In this document: piece by piece, positions 17,174-25,320 of the stretch
Numbering within the stretch: the stretch's first letter is position 1
How the letters are laid out: each line of letters starts with the position of its first letter
Source: UBA4644 sp034933145
GTDB taxonomy: Bacteria; Bacillota; Clostridia; Oscillospirales; Butyricicoccaceae
Direction of reading: 5' to 3'
Length of the DNA: 64,000 nucleotides
NCBI GenBank assembly: GCA_034933145.1
Contig: JAYFOA010000008.1
Location: 58,430-122,429 of the forward strand
Program-made: the position numbers and the translations under genes
Notes under the pieces: model-generated
Told to the model about the DNA's origin: nothing
The model's input: only the letters and a program-made list of their open reading frames with translations
The model's database searches: none

Positions 17174-18503
17174 ATTAAAGAAACCCTTCAGCCCGGGACA
17201 GGTGCTGGCCTTCGGCTTTGCCGCAATCATTCTGCTGGGAGCGACACTGCTGATGCTGCCGTTCTGCAGCCGCGACGGCGAAAGCATTTCCTTCCTCGAT
17301 GCACTGTTCACCTCAACCTCTGCCACCTGTGTGACCGGGCTGACCGTATTCGATACCTGGAGCCAGTTCACTTTCTGGGGCCAGTTTGTCATTCTTTTGC
17401 TGATCCAGATCGGCGGGTTGGGCTTTATGGCCTTTGCCCTGCTGTTTTCCATGGCACTGGGCCGACGCGTCGGATTGATGGAGAGGTCAATACTGGCCGA
17501 AACGCTGGCCGCCGCCCAGATCGGCGGCGTCGTCCGGCTGATGCGGCGGATCCTGCTGAGTACCTTCTTGATTGAAGGCGTCGGCGCCATATTGCTCTAT
17601 ATCCGCTTTTGCCCCTTATTTGGTCCTTTCCGCGGCGCATGGTACGCACTGTTCCATGCGGTATCCGCCTTCTGCAACGCAGGCTTTGACCTGATGGGTT
17701 CACAAGCGCCCTATGCATCTCTCACTGCCTTCCGGGCTGACGCACTGGTAAGCCTGACGGTGACGGCACTGTTGGTGGTTGGCGGCCTCGGCTTCGTCGT
17801 CTGGGACGATGTACTGCACAACCGGTTCCGCTGGCGGTCGCTGACGCTGCACAGCCGAATCGTGCTGACCGCCACTGCTTCGCTGCTGCTGGGCGGCGGC
17901 ATCCTTCTCCTTTTGCTGGAACGCAACGCCTCCTTCTCCGGCATGGGATTTGGCGAACGGCTGCTGGCCGCTATCTTTCAGTCGGCGACACCTCGCACAG
18001 CAGGCTTTAGTACCATATCTCCCGCGGCGCTTAGCCAAGGGGGGCGGGTTTTACTGACCGTGCTGATGTTCGTCGGCGCCTCCCCCGGTTCTACTGCCGG
18101 CGGTGTCAAAACCACCACACTGGCCGTGATCCTCGCGTCAATGAACTCCTATCTTCGCGGTCGGAGGGATGTCAACCTGTTCCATTATCAGCTGGAGCCG
18201 CGGGTGGTCCGCCGTGCCTATTGCAGTATGACCCTTTACAGTATTTTGATCCTGGCGGGCGTATTCGTCATGACCGGACAGGGTGTGGCGGCAGCCGATG
18301 CCATGTTCGAGGCGGTTTCCGCCATCGGCACGGTGGGGCTTTCCATGGGCATTACACCCACTCTGCCGGCCCTGTCACAGCTTGCACTTATCCTGTTGAT
18401 GTACAGCGGCCGTGTCGGCAGCCTCTCCGTCTTTATGGCGGTGACCGAGCGTTGGGCCCCGGACAAGCTGCAAAACCCTGTGGGAAAGGTCTATATTGGC
18501 TGA
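17160..18503 (+). CDS. ktrB: TrkH/KtrB-type potassium channel-forming subunit
   Basis: 447 residues, with the four pseudo-repeats of SKT transporters. Each selectivity loop is visible: SATCVTGLT (~60), AFCNAGFDLMG (~178), ATPRTAGFSTI (~280) and AIGTVGLSMGITP (~390). It conducts K+ (often Na+-coupled) across the membrane and is gated by the cytoplasmic KtrA ring encoded next. ATG lies inside the end of the preceding gene, arguing for translational coupling. Confidence 0.92.
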   Translation: MIRFKLKKPFSPGQVLAFGFAAIILLGATLLMLPFCSRDGESISFLDALFTSTSATCVTGLTVFDTWSQFTFWGQFVILLLIQIGGLGFMAFALLFSMALGRRVGLMERSILAETLAAAQIGGVVRLMRRILLSTFLIEGVGAILLYIRFCPLFGPFRGAWYALFHAVSAFCNAGFDLMGSQAPYASLTAFRADALVSLTVTALLVVGGLGFVVWDDVLHNRFRWRSLTLHSRIVLTATASLLLGGGILLLLLERNASFSGMGFGERLLAAIFQSATPRTAGFSTISPAALSQGGRVLLTVLMFVGASPGSTAGGVKTTTLAVILASMNSYLRGRRDVNLFHYQLEPRVVRRAYCSMTLYSILILAGVFVMTGQGVAAADAMFEAVSAIGTVGLSMGITPTLPALSQLALILLMYSGRVGSLSVFMAVTERWAPDKLQNPVGKVYIG

Positions 18504-18575
18504 TTCTTTTGCTCTCTTCTCCGGCAGGATGTTTGCCGAATGAAAATGATAAGGTAATTCAAGGAGGATATGGAT

Positions 18576-19226
18576 ATGCGCAGTATACTGGTCATCGGTC
18601 TCGGCCGGTTTGGGCGGCATCTGGCCTTAAAACTTTCGGAGCTAGGCAATGAGGTGCTGGTTATTGACAAGGACGAAAAGCTGGTCAACGACGCAGCGCC
18701 TTACGTCACCCGTGCGCAGATCGGCGACTGCATGGACGAGGACGTGCTTCGGAGTCTGGGCGTTTCCAATTTTGATCTGTGCTTCGTCTGTATCAGTGAC
18801 AATTTCCAGAGCAGTCTGGAAATCACGTCTCTGCTGAAAGAGTTGGGTGCCAAATATGTGATTGCAAAAACCGACCGGGATATCCATGCCAAGTTTCTCC
18901 GGAAAATCGGTGCGGACGACGTCATCTATCCTGAACGGGACATGGCTCAGCGAACGGCTGTCCGGTACAGCGCTCGCTATGCCTTTGACTACATTGAACT
19001 GACTCCGGAATATGCCATTGTGGAAACCCTGCCGCCGGAAAACTGGGTTGGCCGCACGGTGCGGGACGTAGATGTCCGCAACGCACATATGGTTAATATT
19101 ATCGGCGTCAAAACTGCGGGCCGCATTCTTCCACTGACCTCTGCCGATCATGTTTTTACCTCCGGGGAACACCTGATCATTGCCGGTGGAAAAAAAGATG
19201 TCTTTCGCCTAATGGACAAAGTATAA
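18576..19226 (+). CDS. ktrA: KtrA/TrkA-type potassium uptake regulatory subunit
   Basis: 216 residues: an RCK_N Rossmann domain with VIGLGRFGRHLA and the acidic residue of VLVIDKDE for NAD(H)/ATP ligands, and an RCK_C domain from ~135 (IVETLPPENWVGRTVRDVDVR, then HLIIAGGKKDV). It forms the cytoplasmic gating ring of KtrB. AAGGAGG fits the ATG at 18576 (8 bases) much better than the ATG at 18570 (2 bases). Confidence 0.92.
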   Translation: MRSILVIGLGRFGRHLALKLSELGNEVLVIDKDEKLVNDAAPYVTRAQIGDCMDEDVLRSLGVSNFDLCFVCISDNFQSSLEITSLLKELGAKYVIAKTDRDIHAKFLRKIGADDVIYPERDMAQRTAVRYSARYAFDYIELTPEYAIVETLPPENWVGRTVRDVDVRNAHMVNIIGVKTAGRILPLTSADHVFTSGEHLIIAGGKKDVFRLMDKV

Positions 19227-19264
19227 GCACGCGGGTATAATACTCTGCAAAGGGGATGACGCGT

Positions 19265-20686
19265 GTGAAGCTGCAGGGGAGATTCGGCCGGCGGGCACTG
19301 CTCACCGTTCTGGTGACAGCAGCCGCCACGCTCTGTGCCCTCGGAATCGAATCGCTGGGCGTCGGCAAGGAAAGCATCATTATGGTCTTTCTGATCGGCG
19401 TGCTGTTCACTACCGTGCTGACCGGGAGCTATCTCTGCGGAATCCTCACCTCGCTGCTTAGCCTGGTGTTGTTTAATTACTTCTTTACTGAACCCCGCTT
19501 TACCTTTGTAATTGCAAGCAGCAGCGATGTGATGCTGCTTGGTTTTTTCTTGGTGACTGCGATCATTTCCGGCACCGTGGCCTCCCGTCTGCAGCAGCAG
19601 ATGGAGCTGGCCGGCCGAAACGAGCGAACCGCGCGGACCCTTTACCATATTGCCTCCGGATTTCTTTCGGCCAGCGGTCAGGAAAACATTGTAAATCGCG
19701 GTACGGATTTCATCCGTGATTATGCTGGAGCGGCGTGTTCCGTCCAGTTGACCGGAGAAACCCGCACCTTCCAGAGGCCAAAGCCCCCCACCCGCGATTA
19801 TCCCATTGTTACGCCCGCCGGACGTCTTGGTACCCTAATTGTGGAACAGACAGATGAACCGCAGGCCGAACTGGTAATTCAAGCGGTGGCTACTCAGCTG
19901 GGAATCGCCTTGGACCGGGAGTTTCTTAGCAGCGAGCGGGAGCGTATCACGGTCGCAATGGAACGGGAACGCCAGCGCAGTACACTGCTCCGTTCCATTG
20001 CTCACGACCTCCGCAGCCCGCTGACCGCCCTGTCAGGCGAAAGCAATCTGCTGGCCGATGGTTATGATACCTTGAGCGATGCCGAGCGGCGTAAGCTGGC
20101 TGTCGACATGAGTGAAGAAATCATCTGGCTAACCGATCTGGTAGAAAATATCCTCAGCATGACTCGTATTTCGGACGCACGGCTTGCCATGAAGAAGCAG
20201 GAGGAGGTCATCGATGACTTGGTCAGCGCAGCCGTCGCCCACACGGAACGGCTGATGGGTGGACGCAGGCTGACCGTCTCCCTACCGGATGAAGTGCTTT
20301 GTGCGCCCATGGATGGACGGCTGGTAGTCCAGGCAATCATCAACTTACTTGAAAATGCCGCACGACACACGCCCCCCGGTGCGGATGTGTCCCTGGCTGT
20401 CACCTCCGATGAGGAAAATATCGTCATCATGGTATCCGACACAGGCGAGGGAATAGACGTACGTATCCGTGACCGATTGTTTGAGCGGTTTGTCACGATA
20501 GACAGCGACGGCTCTGTGCCGGACGGTCGGCGAGGTCTGGGACTGGGGCTCGCGATCTGCAAAGCGGTGGCAGAGGCGCACGGCGGTTCAATCCGCGCTG
20601 AAGATAACCCGCCTCACGGCGCGCGGTTCATCCTGACGCTGCCGATGGAAGACCGACCGGTAAAAGGAGGAGACAGTGGAAAGTAA
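19265..20686 (+). CDS. KdpD-like sensor histidine kinase (short form)
   Basis: About 473 residues. It has the C-terminal part of KdpD: four membrane helices of the DUF4118 type (residues ~10-105), a GAF-like region, HisKA with the phospho-His in RSIAHDLRSPLTAL, and HATPase_c with NLLENAARHTPPGAD, SDTGEGI and GLGLAI. The large N-terminal KdpD and universal-stress domains of E. coli KdpD are missing. GTG at 19265 is favoured by AAAGGGG 9 bases before it; ATG at 19256 is too close. It lies in the ktr operon, so sensing of K+ or turgor is likely. Confidence 0.85.
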   Translation: MKLQGRFGRRALLTVLVTAAATLCALGIESLGVGKESIIMVFLIGVLFTTVLTGSYLCGILTSLLSLVLFNYFFTEPRFTFVIASSSDVMLLGFFLVTAIISGTVASRLQQQMELAGRNERTARTLYHIASGFLSASGQENIVNRGTDFIRDYAGAACSVQLTGETRTFQRPKPPTRDYPIVTPAGRLGTLIVEQTDEPQAELVIQAVATQLGIALDREFLSSERERITVAMERERQRSTLLRSIAHDLRSPLTALSGESNLLADGYDTLSDAERRKLAVDMSEEIIWLTDLVENILSMTRISDARLAMKKQEEVIDDLVSAAVAHTERLMGGRRLTVSLPDEVLCAPMDGRLVVQAIINLLENAARHTPPGADVSLAVTSDEENIVIMVSDTGEGIDVRIRDRLFERFVTIDSDGSVPDGRRGLGLGLAICKAVAEAHGGSIRAEDNPPHGARFILTLPMEDRPVKGGDSGK

Positions 20687-21368
20687 ATGGAAAATATTAG
20701 TCGTCGAAGACGACCAATATATCGCGCGCTTTATTTCCCTGTCCTTGCGCAAAGAGAATTATGAGGTGCTGGAGGCCGCCACCTGCGCGGAGGCGCTGTT
20801 CATGATTTCTTCCCACCACCCGGATATCCTACTGCTGGATCTCGGTCTGCCGGACCGGGATGGGCTGGACCTACTGCGGGAGCTGAGGCAATTTTCCGAT
20901 GCACCGGTACTGATCGTCTCAGCCCGCGGACAGGAAAACGAAAAAATTGCTGCGCTGGATCTTGGCGCCAACGACTATATCACAAAGCCGTTTCACATGG
21001 GAGAGCTGATGGCCCGCATCCGCGTGGCCGAACGTGCACTGACGAGGCCCGGCGCCGCTGCCGGTGAGACCAAATATGTCTGTGACTATCTGACGGTGGA
21101 CTATGAAAAGCGCCGCGTGACCATCGATGACCAGGAGATCCATCTGACACCTATTGAATACAAGCTGCTGCTGCTGTTGATCTCCAATCGAGGCAAGGTG
21201 CTCACCCATAATTTCATTATCCGGCAAGTCTGGGGCTACGAAGGCGGCGACAGCAAGAGCGTCCGTGTCGTCATGGCCAATCTGCGCCGCAAGATTGAAA
21301 AAAATACCGCATCTCCCCGCTTCATTCTGACCGAGGTCGGGGTAGGCTACCGTTTTTCCGATGAATAG
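20676..21368 (+). CDS. kdpE: KdpE-like OmpR-family response regulator
   Basis: 230 residues: a receiver domain with the acidic pair in VVEDD, phospho-acceptor Asp in ILLLDLGLPDRDG (~53), Thr/Ser and Lys in ITKPF, and a winged-helix domain (LTPIEYKLLLLLI, RQVWGYEGGDSKSVRVVMANLRRKIE, GVGYRF). GTG start with AAAGGAGGAGACA; it overlaps the kinase by 11 bases. No kdpFABC operon is in the window, so the likely targets include the upstream ktr genes (inference). Confidence 0.92.
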   Translation: MESKWKILVVEDDQYIARFISLSLRKENYEVLEAATCAEALFMISSHHPDILLLDLGLPDRDGLDLLRELRQFSDAPVLIVSARGQENEKIAALDLGANDYITKPFHMGELMARIRVAERALTRPGAAAGETKYVCDYLTVDYEKRRVTIDDQEIHLTPIEYKLLLLLISNRGKVLTHNFIIRQVWGYEGGDSKSVRVVMANLRRKIEKNTASPRFILTEVGVGYRFSDE

Positions 21369-21404
21369 ATAAGATCACGCAGATTATATCTTCATAAAAA
21401 TAGC

Positions 21405-21440
21405 GCGTCCCGGCGAAGGATTTCGCCGGGACGCATCTTT
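21405..21440 (+). terminator. Terminator of the K+ uptake operon
   Basis: GCGTCCCGGCGAA (21405-21417) and TTCGCCGGGACGC (21422-21434) form a 13-bp stem, followed by ATCTTTTG. It lies between converging genes and may act on both strands. Confidence 0.85.
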
Positions 21441-21443
21441 TGT

Positions 21444-22430
21444 CTACTCTTGTGTGCACTCCAATTCATGTTCATAATTTATGCATTTAGCATCCAGCTT
21501 TTTACGCAGACACACCAGCCAATCTGGTTCCTTTTCAAAACGTTCGTCCACCGCGCGGATTAAGCGTGCATATGCGTATAAATTACAAAATCTGCGCATC
21601 AGTGGCAGCAATTTTTCCGTATCTGCACTGTAGGGAAACGCTGCCGCATAGCCGCTGATAAACGCCCTCTTCGCGCGGGATAGCCGTTCTCCCTCAAGCG
21701 CCTCGCTTATTTCTTCAAACGCCTGCTCAAGGTCGTGCGCATACCAGTGGTACATCCCATCGTCAAAATCAATGACCCCGCACCTCTGGTTCTCTTTATC
21801 AAAAAATACATTATCCGGCTCAAAATCATAGTGAACGAGCCCATAGGTTTGGGGTGTTTTCGGCAGAACTGAAAGCGCTGTTCTGACAGCAACCAGTTCA
21901 TTCAGTACGCAAGGCTTCACAGGATATGTATGCAGCACATCCCCAATCCACACCAGTGCATCTTCATGTGACCATTTCCTGATCTGAGGCTTATAACATG
22001 CAGAAAGCGCGTGTAATTCTCCGAGTGCTTTTCCATAGCATTGCATAATCTGATCAGAGTAGTCGGTCTTTTCGATCTGTATCCCGCCGACATGCTCAAA
22101 GACACATGCATAATAGCTCCCGTATTTACTGTCAAACCGCAGCATGATTTCACCGACATCTGACGCAATGGGCTTTGCCGCAAGGTACCCGCGGCTATTC
22201 AGCCAGCAGATAAACTCGAGCTCTCCTCTCACATTCCGTTCCAGCTTTTCTTCGACCGGTGCAAGCCGCAAAAAGCAGACCTTTTGATCTCTGTAAAACG
22301 GATAAATCGCATTTGACGAAATGCGGAACCAGGACAGTGCTTCATCCAGACGTTCCGTATCATGCCGCCAGTGAGATAGCGCCTCTTTTGCCAGATCGTA
22401 ATTCTCAAACAAATATCTTAATTTCAGCAT
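21444..22430 (-). CDS. APH-type phosphotransferase under leader attenuation
   Basis: 328 residues of the aminoglycoside phosphotransferase/choline kinase fold. The catalytic loop is LVHYDFEPDNVFFD (HxDxxxxN) and the metal site is CGVIDFDDGMYHWYAHD. The N-terminal ATP-binding lobe is divergent. Members phosphorylate antibiotics (aminoglycosides, macrolides), homoserine, methylthioribose or fructosamine. The leader at 22450-22606 holds a 13-codon ORF and an intrinsic terminator, which favours a drug-inducible resistance enzyme (inference). ATG at 22430 is preceded by AAAGGA. Confidence 0.82.
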   Translation of the reverse strand: MLKLRYLFENYDLAKEALSHWRHDTERLDEALSWFRISSNAIYPFYRDQKVCFLRLAPVEEKLERNVRGELEFICWLNSRGYLAAKPIASDVGEIMLRFDSKYGSYYACVFEHVGGIQIEKTDYSDQIMQCYGKALGELHALSACYKPQIRKWSHEDALVWIGDVLHTYPVKPCVLNELVAVRTALSVLPKTPQTYGLVHYDFEPDNVFFDKENQRCGVIDFDDGMYHWYAHDLEQAFEEISEALEGERLSRAKRAFISGYAAAFPYSADTEKLLPLMRRFCNLYAYARLIRAVDERFEKEPDWLVCLRKKLDAKCINYEHELECTQE

Positions 22431-22449
22431 CGCAATATCCTTTCACGAC

Positions 22450-22486
22450 AAAATAAAACAGCGTCTCCGAAAAAACAGAAACGCTG
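22450..22486 (-). terminator. Leader terminator before the APH-like gene
   Basis: On the minus strand CAGCGTTTCT (22486-22477) pairs with GGAGACGCTG (22468-22459) through ten pairs, two of them G-U, over an eight-base loop; TTTTATTTT follows. It lies between the leader ORF and the gene. Confidence 0.75.
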
Positions 22487-22530
22487 AAATTTACCGCAAA
22501 AGAACAACGGGCGCTGTTACCTCTCGCTGA

Positions 22531-22572
22531 TCAGATGAGCGGCATCTCCTGTTTTTTCAGATAACTTTTCAT
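22531..22572 (-). CDS. 13-residue leader peptide before the APH-like gene
   Basis: MKSYLKKQEMPLI, TGA stop; AGGTGAGCG lies ~10 bases upstream. GTGAGCGTATCTC just before the ATG pairs with GAGATGCCGCTCAT at the ORF's end (7 pairs, one bulge, 6 pairs), so the ribosome site and start are folded against the tail of the ORF. This is the same design as the leader at 7052-7102. Confidence 0.6.
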   Translation of the reverse strand: MKSYLKKQEMPLI

Positions 22573-22600
22573 GAGATACGCTCACCTGCCTTTCGTCAAC

Positions 22601-22629
22601 AGGATAACACGAGCCACCCCAAAAAGCAA
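22601..22629 (-). promoter_or_regulatory. Promoter of the APH-like gene and its leader
   Basis: On the minus strand TTGCTT (22629-22624) and TATCCT (22606-22601) are 17 bases apart. The -35 lies in the T-rich tail of the adjacent terminator. Confidence 0.55.
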
Positions 22630-22653
22630 GAGCCCGCGCATCTGCGCGGGCTC
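22630..22653 (-). terminator. Terminator downstream of the D-threonine aldolase-like gene
   Basis: A perfect 11-bp stem, GAGCCCGCGCA and TGCGCGGGCTC, with a 2-base loop and TTGCTTTTT after it on the minus strand. The stretch 22654-22800 shows no convincing gene. Confidence 0.8.
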
Positions 22654-22800
22654 TCAGGTGATATCCTCTTTTCGGGTAAGGACCGTTTAATGCTGAACTG
22701 GTGTTTTCTCTCTATGGGTGCATGACGCCCTTCCAAGGTTTGCATATTGCCATACCACCATATCCAACGCAATCCCGAAAGCCACATAACCGGGGATCGT

Positions 22801-23859
22801 TCAGCGGCTCTTTCCCCGACTGGTAACCGGCACCCTATCCACTACCTTATCGCCTCGCACGAAATACAGCATGTCGTGCAGATTAACCGTCGTACAGCAA
22901 TGACCGGGGATCAGCCGGCGCTTCTGTCCCGGGAACGCGTCATTTGCACAGTAAATTGCACAGTGCTCTTCGCTCATTTCGGCAGGCACATCCGGATAAT
23001 CTTCAAAGACCGGGTTGCCCTGATCTACACCAAAGGATTTCAGTCCGGCGTCACAGATCATCTTTCCCTCGTCGGAACTTACTACGGTAGACAGCATGAA
23101 CAACGCATTTTCAAAACCCAGCTTTAGCTTTTTGTATGCCTCATCCATAAACAGATAGCTGCCTGCCTGTACTTCTGTATAGACAGTACCCGCTTTTCGC
23201 AGCTCCGCCGTGCCGGTGCTGGCACCGCTGACCTCCGGCGTCCGGATACCCTCTTTCTCCAGCGCCAAAAGCAGCACCCGAAGGCGCTCTTCAATCTGCG
23301 CAGCCTCGGCAGCGCGAACCTCTTGGTTCACCTCATGAGAAAGCTGACCGGCATAAGCCTGAATACCCATGAACTCCAGGTGGGGAGACCGCAGGATCCG
23401 CTTTGCCAACATAACCGCCGCCTCCGGCGTTGAGACGCCGCAGCGGTTCATACCCACCTCATACTCCACCAGACAATGGATAACGCTGCCGGCACAGGCC
23501 GCTGCTTTTTCCAGCTGTTCAATGTTTTCCATCCGGTCGACACAGACAGAGAGTCGGCAGCAGCCGGCCAGATAAGCGGCACGGCTCAGGATGGATGGCT
23601 CCGTCAGCTGATTGGCGATCAGTACATCCTCGATGCCGGAAAGGATCAGATCTTCCGCCTCGCTCAGTTTGGCACAGGTAATGCCTTTAGCGCCCGCCGC
23701 GATCTGCATGTGGGCAATGGCTGTGCATTTGTGGGATTTGTAATGCGGCCGCAGGGCTATACCTAACGGGGCCAACAGCTGCATCATCCGCCGCTGATTG
23801 CGCTCCAGCGCATCGAGATCAACCAAAAGTGCGGGGGTTTCCAACTGCTCAACATGCAT
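22801..23859 (-). CDS. D-threonine aldolase / D-serine dehydratase-like PLP enzyme
   Basis: 352 residues, fold-type III PLP enzyme. The N-terminal barrel has TPALLVDLDAL and RPHYKSHKC, where the Lys forms the Schiff base; KGITCAKLSEAE follows. The C-terminal beta domain contains the metal-binding pair GHCCTTVNLHD typical of the D-threonine aldolase/D-serine dehydratase group. It would cleave D-threonine or another D-3-hydroxyamino acid to glycine plus an aldehyde; D-serine deamination is the alternative. ATG at 23859 follows CAGGAGGG; the frame is open further upstream but without a ribosome site. Confidence 0.88.
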   Translation of the reverse strand: MHVEQLETPALLVDLDALERNQRRMMQLLAPLGIALRPHYKSHKCTAIAHMQIAAGAKGITCAKLSEAEDLILSGIEDVLIANQLTEPSILSRAAYLAGCCRLSVCVDRMENIEQLEKAAACAGSVIHCLVEYEVGMNRCGVSTPEAAVMLAKRILRSPHLEFMGIQAYAGQLSHEVNQEVRAAEAAQIEERLRVLLLALEKEGIRTPEVSGASTGTAELRKAGTVYTEVQAGSYLFMDEAYKKLKLGFENALFMLSTVVSSDEGKMICDAGLKSFGVDQGNPVFEDYPDVPAEMSEEHCAIYCANDAFPGQKRRLIPGHCCTTVNLHDMLYFVRGDKVVDRVPVTSRGKSR

Positions 23860-23878
23860 ATTTTTCCCTCCTGAGAAG

Positions 23879-23918
23879 AAAGAGCCGCGCGGGACTTCCG
23901 TCCACGGCACGGCTCTTT
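23879..23918 (-). terminator. Terminator between nfnB and the D-threonine aldolase-like gene
   Basis: AAAGAGCCG and CGGCTCTTT ends enclose a GC-rich partly paired stem; TTCTT follows on the minus strand. It would limit read-through from nfnAB. Confidence 0.65.
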
Positions 23919-23929
23919 GGCTTCGTTAT

Positions 23930-25318
23930 TTATTTCTTATCCTGAATATATTTGTCAATAGCGGCAGCGGCCTTTTTGCCGGCACCCATTGCCAAAATGA
24001 CCGTGGCCGCGCCGGTGACTGCGTCGCCGCCGGCATATACACCCTCGCGGGAAGTAAGGCCATCCTCATCGGCGATGATGCCGCCCCACTTTTGGGTATC
24101 AAGACCTTTGGTGGTGCTGCGGATCAACGGGTTGGGGCTGGTTCCGATGGCGATGATGACACTGTCGAGCGCCATCTCATACTCATCGCCCGGAATGGGT
24201 ACAGGGCGACGGCGGCCTTTCTCATCCGGCTCGCCCAGCTTCATACGCTGGCAGCGCATGCCAATGACGTTTTTATGGTCATCTCCCAGTACTTCCAGAG
24301 GGGCGGTAAGGAGGTGGAACTTGACGCCCTCTTCCTCGGCATGCTCGACCTCTTCGATACGGGCTGGCATCTCCTCGCGGCTACGGCGGTAAACAATATA
24401 GACTTCCTCCGCACCCAGGCGCAGGGCACAGCGTGCGGCATCCATGGCCACGTTGCCGCCGCCGACGACAGCGACGCGCTTTGCGTGCTGGATCGGGGTG
24501 TCAGAACCCGGCAGATATGCTTTCATCAGGTTGACGCGGGTCAAAAACTCGTTGGCCGAATAAACGCCTTTCAGGTTTTCTCCCGGGACGTTCATAAAGC
24601 TGGGCAGACCGGCGCCGGTACCAATGAACACGGCCTCATATCCCATTTCAAACAGCTCGTCCACCGATTGAATACGGCCAACGACCATATTCGTGCGGAC
24701 TTCCACACCCATCTCGCGCAGACCGTTGATCTCTTTCTGAACGATGGCCTTCGGAAGACGAAATTCCGGAATGCCGTACATCAGCACGCCGCCGGCGACA
24801 TGCAGCGCCTCAAAGACTGTGACGCCGTACCCCATCCGGGCCAGATCGCCCGCACAGGTAAGACCTGCCGGGCCGGAGCCGACCACGGCCACCCGATGGC
24901 CGTTATTCGGTGCAGCTTTGGCTTTTTCCGTGCTGTGCTCCCGATGCCAGTCGGCAACGAACCGCTCCAGCCGGCCAATGCCCACCGGCTCTCCCTTAAC
25001 CCCGCGGACACAATACTTTTCGCACTGGCTCTCCTGTGGGCAGACACGGCCGCAAACCGCAGGCAGCGCACTGTCCTGTGCGATTACCTGATAGGCCCCT
25101 TCAAAATCGTTTTCGGCAACTTTTTTAATGAATTCAGGGATCTTAATGGCCACGGGACAGCCCGCGGTGCAGGGATGCTTCGGGCAGCCCAGGCAGCGCT
25201 TTGCCTCATTTACCGCCATTTCGGCGGTATAGCCCAGTGTGACTTCTTCAAAATTGTGCGCACGAATAGCCGGCTCCTGTGCCGGCATCGGGCACTTTTT
25301 CGGATCCATATTCGCCAT
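23930..25318 (-). CDS. nfnB: NfnB / GltD-like NADPH oxidoreductase subunit
   Basis: 462 residues. The N-terminal ferredoxin-like part has RCLGCPKHPCTAGCP and VCPQESQCEKYC for 4Fe-4S clusters; VVGSGPAGLTCAGDLA (~145) binds FAD and VVGGGNVAMDAAR (~285) binds NADP(H). Taken alone it looks like glutamate synthase small subunit, but it lies 2 bases after an NfnA-type gene and no GltB large subunit is nearby, so it is assigned to the electron-bifurcating NADH-dependent reduced ferredoxin:NADP+ oxidoreductase. That complex supplies NADPH in anaerobes. Confidence 0.88.
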   Translation of the reverse strand: MANMDPKKCPMPAQEPAIRAHNFEEVTLGYTAEMAVNEAKRCLGCPKHPCTAGCPVAIKIPEFIKKVAENDFEGAYQVIAQDSALPAVCGRVCPQESQCEKYCVRGVKGEPVGIGRLERFVADWHREHSTEKAKAAPNNGHRVAVVGSGPAGLTCAGDLARMGYGVTVFEALHVAGGVLMYGIPEFRLPKAIVQKEINGLREMGVEVRTNMVVGRIQSVDELFEMGYEAVFIGTGAGLPSFMNVPGENLKGVYSANEFLTRVNLMKAYLPGSDTPIQHAKRVAVVGGGNVAMDAARCALRLGAEEVYIVYRRSREEMPARIEEVEHAEEEGVKFHLLTAPLEVLGDDHKNVIGMRCQRMKLGEPDEKGRRRPVPIPGDEYEMALDSVIIAIGTSPNPLIRSTTKGLDTQKWGGIIADEDGLTSREGVYAGGDAVTGAATVILAMGAGKKAAAAIDKYIQDKK

Positions 25319-25320
25319 TG

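Noticed and set aside
22596..22787. 63-codon minus-strand frame between the APH-like and aldolase genes
   Set aside because: No ribosome site and it runs through a terminator and a promoter.
23930..25318. Glutamate synthase small subunit (GltD)
   Set aside because: No large subunit nearby and a 2-base gap after an NfnA-type gene; NfnB is the better call.
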